55,033 nt of DNA from Candidatus Roseilinea sp. (GTDB lineage Bacteria; Chloroflexota; Anaerolineae; J036; Brachytrichaceae). The position numbers and the translations under genes are program-made. The notes beneath the pieces were generated by a model. That model was not told the origin of the DNA. It saw only the letters and a program-made list of their open reading frames with translations, and searched no databases. Positions 34,164 to 42,320 of this stretch are shown piece by piece; position 1 is the first letter of the stretch, and every line of letters starts with the position of its first letter. The stretch is from positions 1 to 55,033 of the forward strand of contig JANWYN010000105.1 of NCBI GenBank assembly GCA_025055235.1, read 5' to 3'.

Positions 34164-34982
34164 ATGATGAATCACCAACTCGACGATCCGCTGGCCGTGC
34201 TCGAACGGACGAGCCGAACATTCTTCTTACCCATCAGCCGCATGCCGGCGCGCCTGAAAGAGGCCACCGCCTCAGCCTACCTGTGCATGCGCGCCATTGA
34301 CGAGATCGAAGACCATCCCACCTTACCGAACGCGACCAAGTCGAACCTGCTGGAACAGATCAGCCTCGCGCTGCAAGCGTTCTCGTATGAAGGCGACGCG
34401 AGCATCGCCGACGCACTTCGACCGATCTTCGCGCCGCACCGGAGCGCACTGCCCGAAGTCAGCCTGCGGTTGGGCGAGTGGGCCGAGTATGCGCCACGCG
34501 AGATCGCGCCGCGCATCATGGGCGACACATCGGCGATGGCGAGCCGGATGGCATACTGGGCCAGGGTGAACTGGCGCATCCGCCACCGCGCTGACCTGGA
34601 CGCCTACACCTACAGCGTTGCGGCGGCCGTCGGCCTGCTGATGTGCGACATCGCAGCGTGGTTCGACGGCGCTCAACTAGACCGCAACGCCGCGATTCAC
34701 TTCGGGCGCGGTCTGCAACTCACCAACATCGCCCGCAACCGGCAAGAGGACCTCGCCCGCGGCGCCGACTTCTATCCGCCCGGATGGACGGATGCCGACC
34801 TGCGCGAATATGCCGCGCACTGGCTGCGCTTGACGGCACAATACGCCAAGACACTGCCGGAAGCGCCTTTCAGCTACTTCATCAAAATTCCGCTGGCGCT
34901 GGCCGAAGCCACGCTCAACGCGCTGGCGAGCGGACGCGCTAAACTGACCCGCGAAGACGTACTCACCATTGTCAATGCTTGA
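34164..34982 (+). CDS. Squalene/phytoene synthase-family prenyl transferase
   Basis: 272 residues, all-helical isoprenoid synthase fold. ERTSRTFFLPISRMP opens the family domain; the first Asp-rich motif is AIDEIED (about 42-48). The second motif reads LTNIARNRQEDLARGADFYPP where most members have RDxxED, so its first Asp is Asn. This family condenses two C15 or C20 prenyl diphosphates to squalene, dehydrosqualene or phytoene; product not predictable here. ATGATG gives two possible starts. It heads a plus-strand run with ubiB 49 bp downstream, and repeat-element copy B lies upstream. Confidence 0.85.
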   Translation: MMNHQLDDPLAVLERTSRTFFLPISRMPARLKEATASAYLCMRAIDEIEDHPTLPNATKSNLLEQISLALQAFSYEGDASIADALRPIFAPHRSALPEVSLRLGEWAEYAPREIAPRIMGDTSAMASRMAYWARVNWRIRHRADLDAYTYSVAAAVGLLMCDIAAWFDGAQLDRNAAIHFGRGLQLTNIARNRQEDLARGADFYPPGWTDADLREYAAHWLRLTAQYAKTLPEAPFSYFIKIPLALAEATLNALASGRAKLTREDVLTIVNA

Positions 34983-35031
34983 GGATTCAAACCTCACCCC
35001 GACCAGCGGATAATCGGCGCTGAGCAGAGCA

Positions 35032-36735
35032 ATGCAAGTCAACGGGACGAGCACGGTGCAAAACGTGCGCCGGTGGTTCGAGGTGCAGTCCATCTTCTTG
35101 CGCTACGGCTTCGACTTCTTGGTGTCGAAGGCGGACGTGCGCAAGCTGCGCCGCAGCCTTGGCCTGGGCCGATCCGGCGCGAAAGCGAACGGCCGCGCCG
35201 AGCCGATCGCTCAGATGAGCACGCCGCGCCGCCTGCGCTTGATGCTCGAGGAACTCGGGCCGACGTTCATCAAGCTCGGCCAGGTCGTCTCCAGCCAGTC
35301 GCACGCCATCCCACCCGACTGGTTGCGCGAACTGGAGCTGTTGCAGGATTCGGTACCGCCCTTCCCCGAAGACGAAGTGCGGGCTACGCTGATTCGCGAG
35401 CTGCGCGAGCAACCGGAGTACGTCTTTCGCGAATTCGACTACACACCGATCGCTGCTGCGTCCATCGGCCAGGTGCACCGAGCCATCCTCGAAGACTACG
35501 AATCGGTGGTGGTCAAAGTGCAGCGCCCGGGCATCGGGCCGATGGTCGAGTCCGACCTGGCCATCATGCGCCGGATCGCCGAAGGGCTGGAGAGCACCAC
35601 GCCGTGGGCACGCCACTACGGCGCGGTGAGCGTGGTGGATGAATTCGCCGAGAGCATCACCAAAGAGCTGGACTACTGCAACGAAGCGCGTAACATTGAC
35701 CAGCTGCGCGAAACACTGAGCGCCGTCCGCGGCGCGCGCACTCCGAAGGTGTACTGGGAGTACGTCACGCCCCGCGTGCTGACCATGGAGTTCATCAACG
35801 GCGTGAAGATCGTGGACCTGGCCGCGATCGAAACGGCCGGCTTCGACCGCCGCCGCCTCGCCGACACGTTCGTCGAAGCGATGGTGCATCAAGTCTTGAT
35901 CGCGGGCTTCTTCCATGCCGACGTGCATCCCGGCAACGTCTTCGTCGAAAGAAAGACCGGCGACATCGTCTTCCTAGACGTCGGCATGACCGGCCGGCTC
36001 AGCGCGCGGCAGCGCACTGAGCTGGTCAACCTGCTGCGCGGCGTCGGGCAGCGTGACGCCCGGCGCATCGCCCAGGTGGTCATGTCGCTGGGCGACGAGT
36101 TCAAGCCGGTCAACGCCGACGCGCTCGAACGCGATATCAATCGGCTGGTGAAGCGCCACCTCAGCGGCTTGCTCTCCCAGTTCTCCTACGCCCGCTTCTT
36201 GTCGGAACTGCTGACCGCGCTGAGCCACAACGGCATTCGCACGCCGTCGGACTTGATGTTCGCGCTCAAGGCGATCATGCAGACCGAACAGATCGTGCGC
36301 ACGCTGCAGCCCGATTACGACATCAGCGAGTTCGCCATGAAAGCCAGCAACATGGTCGTGCTGAACCAGCTCAAACCTACGACGATCGCGCAATCGGCCA
36401 TCGGCCTAGCCGACCAAATCGTGCGCATCGCACCCCTGCTGGGCGACGCCGTCGAGCAATACGTCCGCGACGCGCGTAGCGGCCGGCGCATCACGCGCCT
36501 TGACCCCACCGACTTGGATCACATCACCAAGTTCCTCTCGAACACGGTCAACCGCTTCATGCTCACCGTGTTGCTGGCCGGCGGGATGGTCAGCTCGGTG
36601 CTGGTGATGAGCATCCGCGGCGAGGGGTTGCTCAGCATCCTGCCGACGGTCGGGCTGATCGGTTTCGTCGCTTCGCTCGGCCTGTCGCTCATCATCGCGG
36701 CCCAGATTTTCTGGACCCAGTGGCGGCAAAAGTAA
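35032..36735 (+). CDS. ABC1/AarF/UbiB-family atypical kinase
   Basis: 567 residues. The family's KxGQ motif is FIKLGQVVSSQS (residues 81-84), the Ala-rich nucleotide loop is PIAAASIGQVHRA, and the catalytic stretch is FHADVHPGNVFVERKTGDIVFLDVGMTGRL. Two hydrophobic segments close the protein (MLTVLLAGGMVSSVLVM and VGLIGFVASLGLSLIIAAQIFW), as in UbiB/COQ8. In proteobacteria UbiB supports ubiquinone synthesis; here, beside a prenyl-synthase gene, a role in isoprenoid lipid handling is a reasonable guess. The next gene starts 35 bp downstream. Confidence 0.93.
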   Translation: MQVNGTSTVQNVRRWFEVQSIFLRYGFDFLVSKADVRKLRRSLGLGRSGAKANGRAEPIAQMSTPRRLRLMLEELGPTFIKLGQVVSSQSHAIPPDWLRELELLQDSVPPFPEDEVRATLIRELREQPEYVFREFDYTPIAAASIGQVHRAILEDYESVVVKVQRPGIGPMVESDLAIMRRIAEGLESTTPWARHYGAVSVVDEFAESITKELDYCNEARNIDQLRETLSAVRGARTPKVYWEYVTPRVLTMEFINGVKIVDLAAIETAGFDRRRLADTFVEAMVHQVLIAGFFHADVHPGNVFVERKTGDIVFLDVGMTGRLSARQRTELVNLLRGVGQRDARRIAQVVMSLGDEFKPVNADALERDINRLVKRHLSGLLSQFSYARFLSELLTALSHNGIRTPSDLMFALKAIMQTEQIVRTLQPDYDISEFAMKASNMVVLNQLKPTTIAQSAIGLADQIVRIAPLLGDAVEQYVRDARSGRRITRLDPTDLDHITKFLSNTVNRFMLTVLLAGGMVSSVLVMSIRGEGLLSILPTVGLIGFVASLGLSLIIAAQIFWTQWRQK

Positions 36736-36770
36736 ACGACGCGCTTGAATTCCAAACCGAGGTTGATCGC

Positions 36771-37526
36771 ATGGATTCACCCGATCGCAAGCCGGCTGAC
36801 CCCAATGCGCGCGAGCCGCTCGCGCCGGCGCAGCCCACCCCACCGCTGCCCGAGACGGACGCCGTGGAATCGCTGTTGCGCCTGGTCGTGGGTGCCGCGG
36901 CGCTAGGCACCGACGAATTGCTCAAGCGCCTGCGCGCCTGGGAAGCGGAGGTGCTCCACAACCCGCATCGTTCGGCGCCGCTGCCAGCCGAGACGCCGGC
37001 CGTCCGCGCGCGCTATGCGTTGATCGGCCTGCTCTTCCTCGCCTCGCGCGCGGCGCGCGAAGCCGCCGTAGACTTTGCCAACTACTCCGAGAAGCAGGCC
37101 AACAACGCCTATCACCTGCTGAGCGGCTTTGCCCGAACGCCGGTGATCGGCATCCTGGCCCGGCCGATGAAGGCGGGCGTGGACGCCTTGTTGCGCACGC
37201 GCGATCGCGAGCTGGAGCGCTGGATTCGCATCGGCCGCGTCGAAGAGCGCGACGGCCGGCGCATCGCCGCGATGGGCATCGAGGAACTCTCGCGCGAAGT
37301 CGTTGACGCGATCAGCAAGAACGACAAGCTCAAGACGGCAATCTCGAACCTGGTGCAACAGCAGAGCCTGGATCTGACCGGCGAGATCGTGGACGACCTG
37401 CGCCAGGGCGCGAAAGACGCAGACGACCGGCTCGAGGCCGCGATCTGGCGACTGCTTGGCCGCGAGCCGCATCGCTCTGGCGAGTCGTCCGGCGACCAAT
37501 CGCGCAAGCGCCGCACACCAAATTAG
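36771..37526 (+). CDS. Hypothetical helical protein between ubiB and RDD genes
   Basis: 251 residues from the ATG at 36771 (GAGG upstream); a GTG at 36720 inside ubiB would add 17 residues. The start is a Pro-rich low-complexity segment, then helical regions including RYALIGLLFLASRAAREAAVDFANYSEKQANNAY (the first half weakly hydrophobic) and a C-terminal VQQQSLDLTGEIVDDLRQGAKDADDRLEAAIWRLLGR. No domain recognised. Its stop is 2 bp before the RDD start, so they are probably co-translated and the products may act together at the membrane. Confidence 0.75.
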   Translation: MDSPDRKPADPNAREPLAPAQPTPPLPETDAVESLLRLVVGAAALGTDELLKRLRAWEAEVLHNPHRSAPLPAETPAVRARYALIGLLFLASRAAREAAVDFANYSEKQANNAYHLLSGFARTPVIGILARPMKAGVDALLRTRDRELERWIRIGRVEERDGRRIAAMGIEELSREVVDAISKNDKLKTAISNLVQQQSLDLTGEIVDDLRQGAKDADDRLEAAIWRLLGREPHRSGESSGDQSRKRRTPN

Positions 37527-37528
37527 CC

Positions 37529-38080
37529 ATGAACGTCCCCGTCTCATCCCTCCAATTTGCCGGCTTCTTGAGCCGCTTGGTCGCGTTCGTGGTTGACCTG
37601 GTCATCATCCTGACTGCGCTGGCGGTCTTCCGGCTGACGGCGCAGGCGCTCTACGACTTCTTCACCGCGATCGTCCCGGTGCTCAAGTTCAGCTTCATTG
37701 ACGCACTGTTGCTACGCTTGGGCGGCGTGACTGCCAGCGCGATTGCCCAGGGCGCATATTTCATCCTGTTCTGGACGCTGAACGGGCAGACGCCGGGCAT
37801 GGCGTTGATGGGCTTGCAGGTGATCCACAACGATGCCGTCCGCCCGCCGCTGCCGGCGTCCGTCATCCGCTACTTCGGGTATTGGCTCTCGGCCGTCGCG
37901 CTCGGGCTGGGCTTCCTGTGGGTGCTGATAGATCGCAAGCGGCGCGGCTGGCACGACATCCTGGCCGGCACATATGTGGTGCACTCTGCTGCCGCCCTCC
38001 TGTATCACGAACAGGTGATGGCGATCAAGGCGCGCGAACGCGCGATCACCGAGCAGCTCCTGTCCAAAACCAAGCAGTAA
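37529..38080 (+). CDS. RDD-family membrane protein
   Basis: 183 residues with three to four membrane segments. The RDD signature is FAGFLSRLVAFVVDLVII near the start and NGQTPGMALMGLQVIH plus DRKRRGWHDILAGTYVV further on. RDD proteins are membrane proteins of largely unknown, probably transport-related role. Tight spacing to both neighbours puts it in the ubiB run. Confidence 0.92.
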   Translation: MNVPVSSLQFAGFLSRLVAFVVDLVIILTALAVFRLTAQALYDFFTAIVPVLKFSFIDALLLRLGGVTASAIAQGAYFILFWTLNGQTPGMALMGLQVIHNDAVRPPLPASVIRYFGYWLSAVALGLGFLWVLIDRKRRGWHDILAGTYVVHSAAALLYHEQVMAIKARERAITEQLLSKTKQ

Positions 38081-38101
38081 CGCCTCATCCATAACCACGC
38101 C

Positions 38102-39133
38102 ATGAAGTTTGGGCCGATCTCCCTAGACTGCGCCGAGGGCAAGATCCTCGGGCACAACATCGCCGGCCCGGATGGGCAGCGCCTGCTGCGCAAGGGCAAA
38201 GCGCTGACGCCGGCGGACGTCGCCGCGCTGCGGGCGATGGGCCATCGCAGCGTGTATGTGGCCGAGCTGGAACCCGGCGATATCGGCGAGGACGACGCTG
38301 CGCGCGAGGTCGCCGCGCTGGTCATGGGCGAGGGCTTGCTCACCAGCTTCGCCGGTGGCGGGCGCATGAACCTACTCGCCGCCCGGCTCGGCGTCGTCCG
38401 CGTGGACGTCGAACGGCTGAACTGCATCAACGAGATCGAGGGGCTGACGATCGCGACCATGGCGAACCATGCTGCTGTCGCCGCCAAACAGATGGCAGCG
38501 ACGATCAAGATCATCCCCTTCGCCGTGCCCGCTTCGGCCATCGAAGCCGCGCGCCGCATCTGCGAAGCGCGCAGCGGCGCGATCATCCGCGTGGATGGGC
38601 TGCCCACCCGGCGCGTGGTGATGATCCTGTCGGGCATGCCGTCGGTGCGCGAACGCGTGATGAGTGACTTCGAGCCGGCAATGCGGGCGCGCATCGAGGC
38701 GCTCGGCTCGCAGCTCGCGGCAGTGGACTACGTGCCGCTGGAAAGCGAGGATGACGAGCACAACCTGGCGCAGGCGCTCCTCCGGCATGCCGAAGCCGGC
38801 GCGCAGCTCATAGTGCTGGCCGGCGAGACGGCCATCATGGACCGGCGCGACATCGTGCCGCGCGCCATCGAACGCGCGCATGGCGAGGTGACGTGTTTCG
38901 GCGCGCCGGTGGATCCGGGCAACCTGCTCATGGTGGCCTATCTGGGCGACCTGCCCATTCTGGGCGCGCCGGGGTGCGCGCGCAGCCGCAAGGTCAACGT
39001 GGTGGACTGGGTACTACCGCGCTTGCTGGCCGGCGACCGGCTGACGCGCAAAGACATCACGACGCTCGGCGTGGGCGGGTTGCTCGAAGAGATCAGCGAA
39101 CGCCCCCGGCCGCGCGCCGCCAAGCTGTCTTAG
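38102..39133 (+). CDS. Molybdopterin-binding (MoCF-fold) protein
   Basis: 343 residues. The N-terminus GPISLDCAEGKILGHNIAGPDGQRLLRKGKALTPADVAALRAMG is a MoeA/HypE-like gate domain used by the molybdopterin-binding family. The C-terminal half is the MoCF fold: LIVLAGETAIMDRRDIVPRAIE stands where MogA/MoeA have GG-x-S/T-x-G, and PVDPGNLLMVAYLGDLPILGAPGCARSRKVNVVDWVLPRLLAGDRL completes it. Such proteins occur beside xanthine-/CO-dehydrogenase maturation genes. Only the CoxG-like gene at 32321 is near, so its substrate enzyme must be elsewhere. Its 3' end overlaps the convergent deacetylase by 41 bp. Confidence 0.8.
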   Translation: MKFGPISLDCAEGKILGHNIAGPDGQRLLRKGKALTPADVAALRAMGHRSVYVAELEPGDIGEDDAAREVAALVMGEGLLTSFAGGGRMNLLAARLGVVRVDVERLNCINEIEGLTIATMANHAAVAAKQMAATIKIIPFAVPASAIEAARRICEARSGAIIRVDGLPTRRVVMILSGMPSVRERVMSDFEPAMRARIEALGSQLAAVDYVPLESEDDEHNLAQALLRHAEAGAQLIVLAGETAIMDRRDIVPRAIERAHGEVTCFGAPVDPGNLLMVAYLGDLPILGAPGCARSRKVNVVDWVLPRLLAGDRLTRKDITTLGVGGLLEEISERPRPRAAKLS

Positions 39134-39851
39134 GCCGATCGGGCTCGATCACACCGGACGGATGCCCCGCCCACATCTCCTCGACGGTGACGAAGGACAG
39201 ACCGGCATCGCGCACGCGTTCGATCACCGCCTCCGCCAAGCGCGCCACGTCCGGCCCGGCGCGCATGCCTTCGTGCAGCACGATCAGCGCGCCAGCGCTG
39301 AGCTGGCGCTCGACCTGCGCCACGGCCTCGTCGAACGTTTGGTGCCAGTGGAACGGCACGATGCTCCACATCACCGGCCGGTAGTGATGGCGCAGCAGCG
39401 CATCGAGCACCGGCGGCGTGAACAAGCCATAGGGCGGGCGCACATCTTGGATCGTTTCGTCGGGCATGTGGGTGACATCGGCAATCAGGCGGCGCAAATC
39501 GGCCAACTCGTTCAAGAAGGGCGCGACGGCGTGATTCAAGAACGGCTTGTGGTAGTAGCCGTGCAAGGCGACCTGATGGCCGGCTTCGGCCATCGCCCGG
39601 CCCAGATCGGGATGCGCAGCGAGCTGCGCGCCGCAGACGAAGAACGTGGCGCGCACCCTATGCCGGGCGAGCACGTCGAGCAACGCCGGCGTATCGCGCG
39701 GGTCCGGCCCATCGTCGAAGGTGAGGGCAACCTCGCGCCGGAGCGGGTCGCCGGACCACAAGGCCTGCGGGAAGCGCCGGCTGAGGTGGCGATGGAGGCC
39801 CGGCAGCAGTCGCGCATAGCGGCGCTGGAGGGCGATGATCGGGTTAGTCAT
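39093..39851 (-). CDS. Polysaccharide deacetylase (CE4)
   Basis: 252 residues. The NodB fold's metal and catalytic residues are all visible: TFDDGPD (base and metal Asp), HGYYHK (HxxxH metal ligands), RPPYG, and LIVLHEGM near the end. CE4 enzymes remove N- or O-acetyl groups from chitin-like polymers or peptidoglycan. There is no signal peptide. 3' ends overlap with the convergent molybdopterin-binding gene. Confidence 0.92.
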   Translation of the reverse strand: MTNPIIALQRRYARLLPGLHRHLSRRFPQALWSGDPLRREVALTFDDGPDPRDTPALLDVLARHRVRATFFVCGAQLAAHPDLGRAMAEAGHQVALHGYYHKPFLNHAVAPFLNELADLRRLIADVTHMPDETIQDVRPPYGLFTPPVLDALLRHHYRPVMWSIVPFHWHQTFDEAVAQVERQLSAGALIVLHEGMRAGPDVARLAEAVIERVRDAGLSFVTVEEMWAGHPSGVIEPDRPKTAWRRAAGGVR

Positions 39852-39869
39852 GATTTCACTCGGCCCACC

Positions 39870-40841
39870 TCAGGCAACGCCCTGTAATCCACGCACGACG
39901 TCGGTGATGACGGCGATCGTCCGGTCGGCGTGGCTCTCGCCGCTCTTCAGCCGGGCCGAGCGGCTGAAGTAGTCGCCCCACCCCATATGCTTCATCGGGC
40001 CGACGTCAATGATGGTGATCTTGCCCTTGCGCGCGGCGCGATTCCACGCGGAGCGCTTGAAGATCGGCCAACGGCCGGGGAACAGCCACTTACCCACGTG
40101 CTGGATGTTATCCCGCGAGCCGGAGAGATGATACAGGTGCTGCACCGAGAGGATGCCGGGATCGTCGGTCAGTACACCGCCGATCGAGATGACGACGACC
40201 GGCCGGCCCAACATCTCCAGCAGATGCGGCGCTGCGCCGACCGATACCTGGCCGCCGCCGCTAATGCACATCAAGATGACCGGCAGCGGCCGGTCGAGCG
40301 AGTAGCCATGGCGCAGCAAGGCGCGCAGGATCTCGCGGGCGATGCCGTAGCTATACACCCGGCCGTAGCGCGGGTCGGCGGAGACGGCCACTTGGGTGAG
40401 GTTGCGGAACTGGATGAAGTTGTAGAGCCAGGCGCGCACCTTCTTCTGCTGCAGGCCGTCTATCCAGCGCCACACGCCGGCCAGCGCGCGGCTCTTGCCG
40501 GTGAGCGGGTTGTTGGTCACCGAAAACGGGAACACGTCGCGCACGATTATCGCGTTCGGGAGCTGCGCTTGCAGGCGATCTAGGAAGGCTTCTTCCTTCT
40601 CCGGTCGCACATCGCCTGTGAGCCGTCCCACGCCGCTGAGATACACGATGTAGTAGCGGCCGGCAGGCCGGCGGATGACCTTCTCGGTCTCGGCCAGCTC
40701 GATCGGCGCGTCGGGCGCAGGCCGATCCTTGCCCCAGCCGGCCCACCAGCTCAGCGTCTCGAACGGCGCGATGAGCGCCAGCGCCAAGAAGGCGAGCGCC
40801 ACAGCGCCGACGATGGCCAGGACGATCGAAAGGGCGGACAT
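39870..40841 (-). CDS. Membrane-anchored alpha/beta-hydrolase-like protein
   Basis: 323 residues. An N-terminal membrane anchor (SIVLAIVGAVALAFLALALIAPF) is followed by a soluble domain with YYIVYLSGVGRLTG and VILMCISGGGQVSVGAAPHLL, which looks like a nucleophile elbow (Ser in the sequence CISGGG rather than strict GxSxG). Possible acid and base are SGSRDNIQHVG and PMKHMGWGDYF. The family is not recognised, and hydrolase activity is an inference from these motifs. It is 18 bp upstream of nothing shared: the deacetylase start follows it on the same strand. Confidence 0.6.
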   Translation of the reverse strand: MSALSIVLAIVGAVALAFLALALIAPFETLSWWAGWGKDRPAPDAPIELAETEKVIRRPAGRYYIVYLSGVGRLTGDVRPEKEEAFLDRLQAQLPNAIIVRDVFPFSVTNNPLTGKSRALAGVWRWIDGLQQKKVRAWLYNFIQFRNLTQVAVSADPRYGRVYSYGIAREILRALLRHGYSLDRPLPVILMCISGGGQVSVGAAPHLLEMLGRPVVVISIGGVLTDDPGILSVQHLYHLSGSRDNIQHVGKWLFPGRWPIFKRSAWNRAARKGKITIIDVGPMKHMGWGDYFSRSARLKSGESHADRTIAVITDVVRGLQGVA

Positions 40842-40875
40842 GGCTTTGCGGCGCGGGGATTGTACCGGGTGACGT

Positions 40876-41057
40876 CGTGCGTTCTATATCGTGCGTCCTG
40901 CGTCTTGCGTCCTGCATCTTGCGTCTTGCGTTTCACGTTTCACGTTGCACGTTGCACGTTTTACACATCTCGCGTTCCACCACGCGCCACCTGCCACTTG
41001 CCTCGACCCCTGACCCCTGACCCCCGGCCCCTGGCCCCTGACCCCCGACCCCCGGCC
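40876..41057. repeat. 26 phase-locked heptamers, three sub-families
   Basis: 182 bp = 26 units of exactly 7 bp without a single slip. Units 1-8 are of the type CKTGCGT (CGTGCGT, CCTGCGT, CTTGCGT), 9-12 are TTCACGT/TGCACGT, 13-18 drift (GTTCCAC, CACCTGC, CACTTGC), and 19-26 are CCTGACC/CCCGGCC. The array ends 4 bp before the stop codon of the fucosidase gene (41062) and begins 34 bp before the start of the hydrolase-like gene (40841) on the minus strand. Unlike most of the other arrays it does not fold back. Confidence 0.92.
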
Positions 41058-41061
41058 CGCA

Positions 41062-42294
41062 TCACATCTGCAACTTCACCACCGTGTCGAACGGGTCGCG
41101 GGTCTCCTCCGGCAGCACCAATCGGATGCCGTTGCCGGCCGGCTTGACGCGCACAGGCGAGCCATCGCGCAGCAAGGTCGCCTGCACCGTCGGAGGAACG
41201 CCGGGCACGTGAACCTCGTCGCTCACGTAGTTCAGCACATGCAGGTAATGCACGTCGCCCTTGCGCGTGCTGACCACGTCGGGCGTCGCGGGAATCGCGC
41301 CTTTGCGCGTGCCGTAGATGGATTCACCGTTGGCGGCCAGCCACGCGCCGATCGCGCGCAAGCGCCGCACGTGCACCGGCAAGATCACGCCCTCTGCCGT
41401 CGGCCCGACGTTGAGCAAGTAATTGCCGCCGCACGCCGCGCTGCGCACCAACTTGTGGATCAACGTGCGCGTGCTCTTGTGGTTGTCGTCGCCGGCGTGA
41501 TAGCCCCAGTGGTCGTTGATGGTCATGCACACCTCGATGGGCAGGTCGAAGATGCGCGTCTCGTTGAAGCCGGTGGTGTTCTCGCCCGGTAGGTCTTGCT
41601 CGAACCCTTGCACGTCTTCGCCCGGCAGCGGCTGGTCGTGCCGGTTGTTGTGGATGACGGCGTCGGGCTGCAGCGTGTGGATCATGTCGTACAGCTTCTC
41701 GTACTCAAACGAGCCGCCGGGGGCGAAGTAGGCGTTGCTTTCGTCGCGCTTGTGATGCGGCCAATCGCCGTCGAACCAGATGCAGGCGATCGGCCCGAAG
41801 TTGGTGCACAGCTCACGCACCTGGCCGTGCAAGAAGGTGAGGTAGTCGCTCCAGGCCAGCCCGCTCTCCTTGCGGAAGCGATAGGCCGGATGATGCCAGT
41901 CCAGCAGCGAGGAGTAGAAGCCGAGCTTGATGTCGCCGCGCCTCGCGCAGGCGTTTGCCAGTTCGGCCAACGGGTCGCGCTTGAACGGCGTGTTGGTAAC
42001 CTTGTAGTCGCTCAGCGCAGTGTCGTACATCGAAAAGCCGTCGTGATGCCGGCTGGTGATGACGATGTATTTCTGGCCGGCGTCGGCGGCGATGCTCACC
42101 CACTCGTCGGCGTTGAACTTGGTGGGGTTGAACTGGTGCATCAGCTTCTCGTATTCCGGCACGGGGATGCGTTCGATGTGCATGACCCATTCCTGCCGAG
42201 CCAGGATGGAATACAGTCCCCAATGAATGAACATCCCGAAGCGCGCATCTTGAAACCAGGTGATGCCTTGCAGCGAGGCTTGTTTGATCGTCAT
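41062..42294 (-). CDS. Alpha-L-fucosidase (GH29)
   Basis: 410 residues from the ATG at 42294; the upstream extension overlaps the next gene and is not conserved. GH29 signatures: [38 protein letters not shown], and the nucleophile Asp in CIWFDGDWP. The chain ends with a small beta-sandwich (about 325-410). There is no signal peptide, so it would act on imported oligosaccharides. It lies 26 bp downstream of the CAP/BACON gene on the same strand. Confidence 0.93.
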   Translation of the reverse strand: MTIKQASLQGITWFQDARFGMFIHWGLYSILARQEWVMHIERIPVPEYEKLMHQFNPTKFNADEWVSIAADAGQKYIVITSRHHDGFSMYDTALSDYKVTNTPFKRDPLAELANACARRGDIKLGFYSSLLDWHHPAYRFRKESGLAWSDYLTFLHGQVRELCTNFGPIACIWFDGDWPHHKRDESNAYFAPGGSFEYEKLYDMIHTLQPDAVIHNNRHDQPLPGEDVQGFEQDLPGENTTGFNETRIFDLPIEVCMTINDHWGYHAGDDNHKSTRTLIHKLVRSAACGGNYLLNVGPTAEGVILPVHVRRLRAIGAWLAANGESIYGTRKGAIPATPDVVSTRKGDVHYLHVLNYVSDEVHVPGVPPTVQATLLRDGSPVRVKPAGNGIRLVLPEETRDPFDTVVKLQM

Positions 42295-42320
42295 GTGGGG
42301 GATTATGCGCGATCGCCGGA

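Noticed and set aside
40876..41057. CRISPR array
   Set aside because: Units are 7 bp without spacers, and no cas gene is present.
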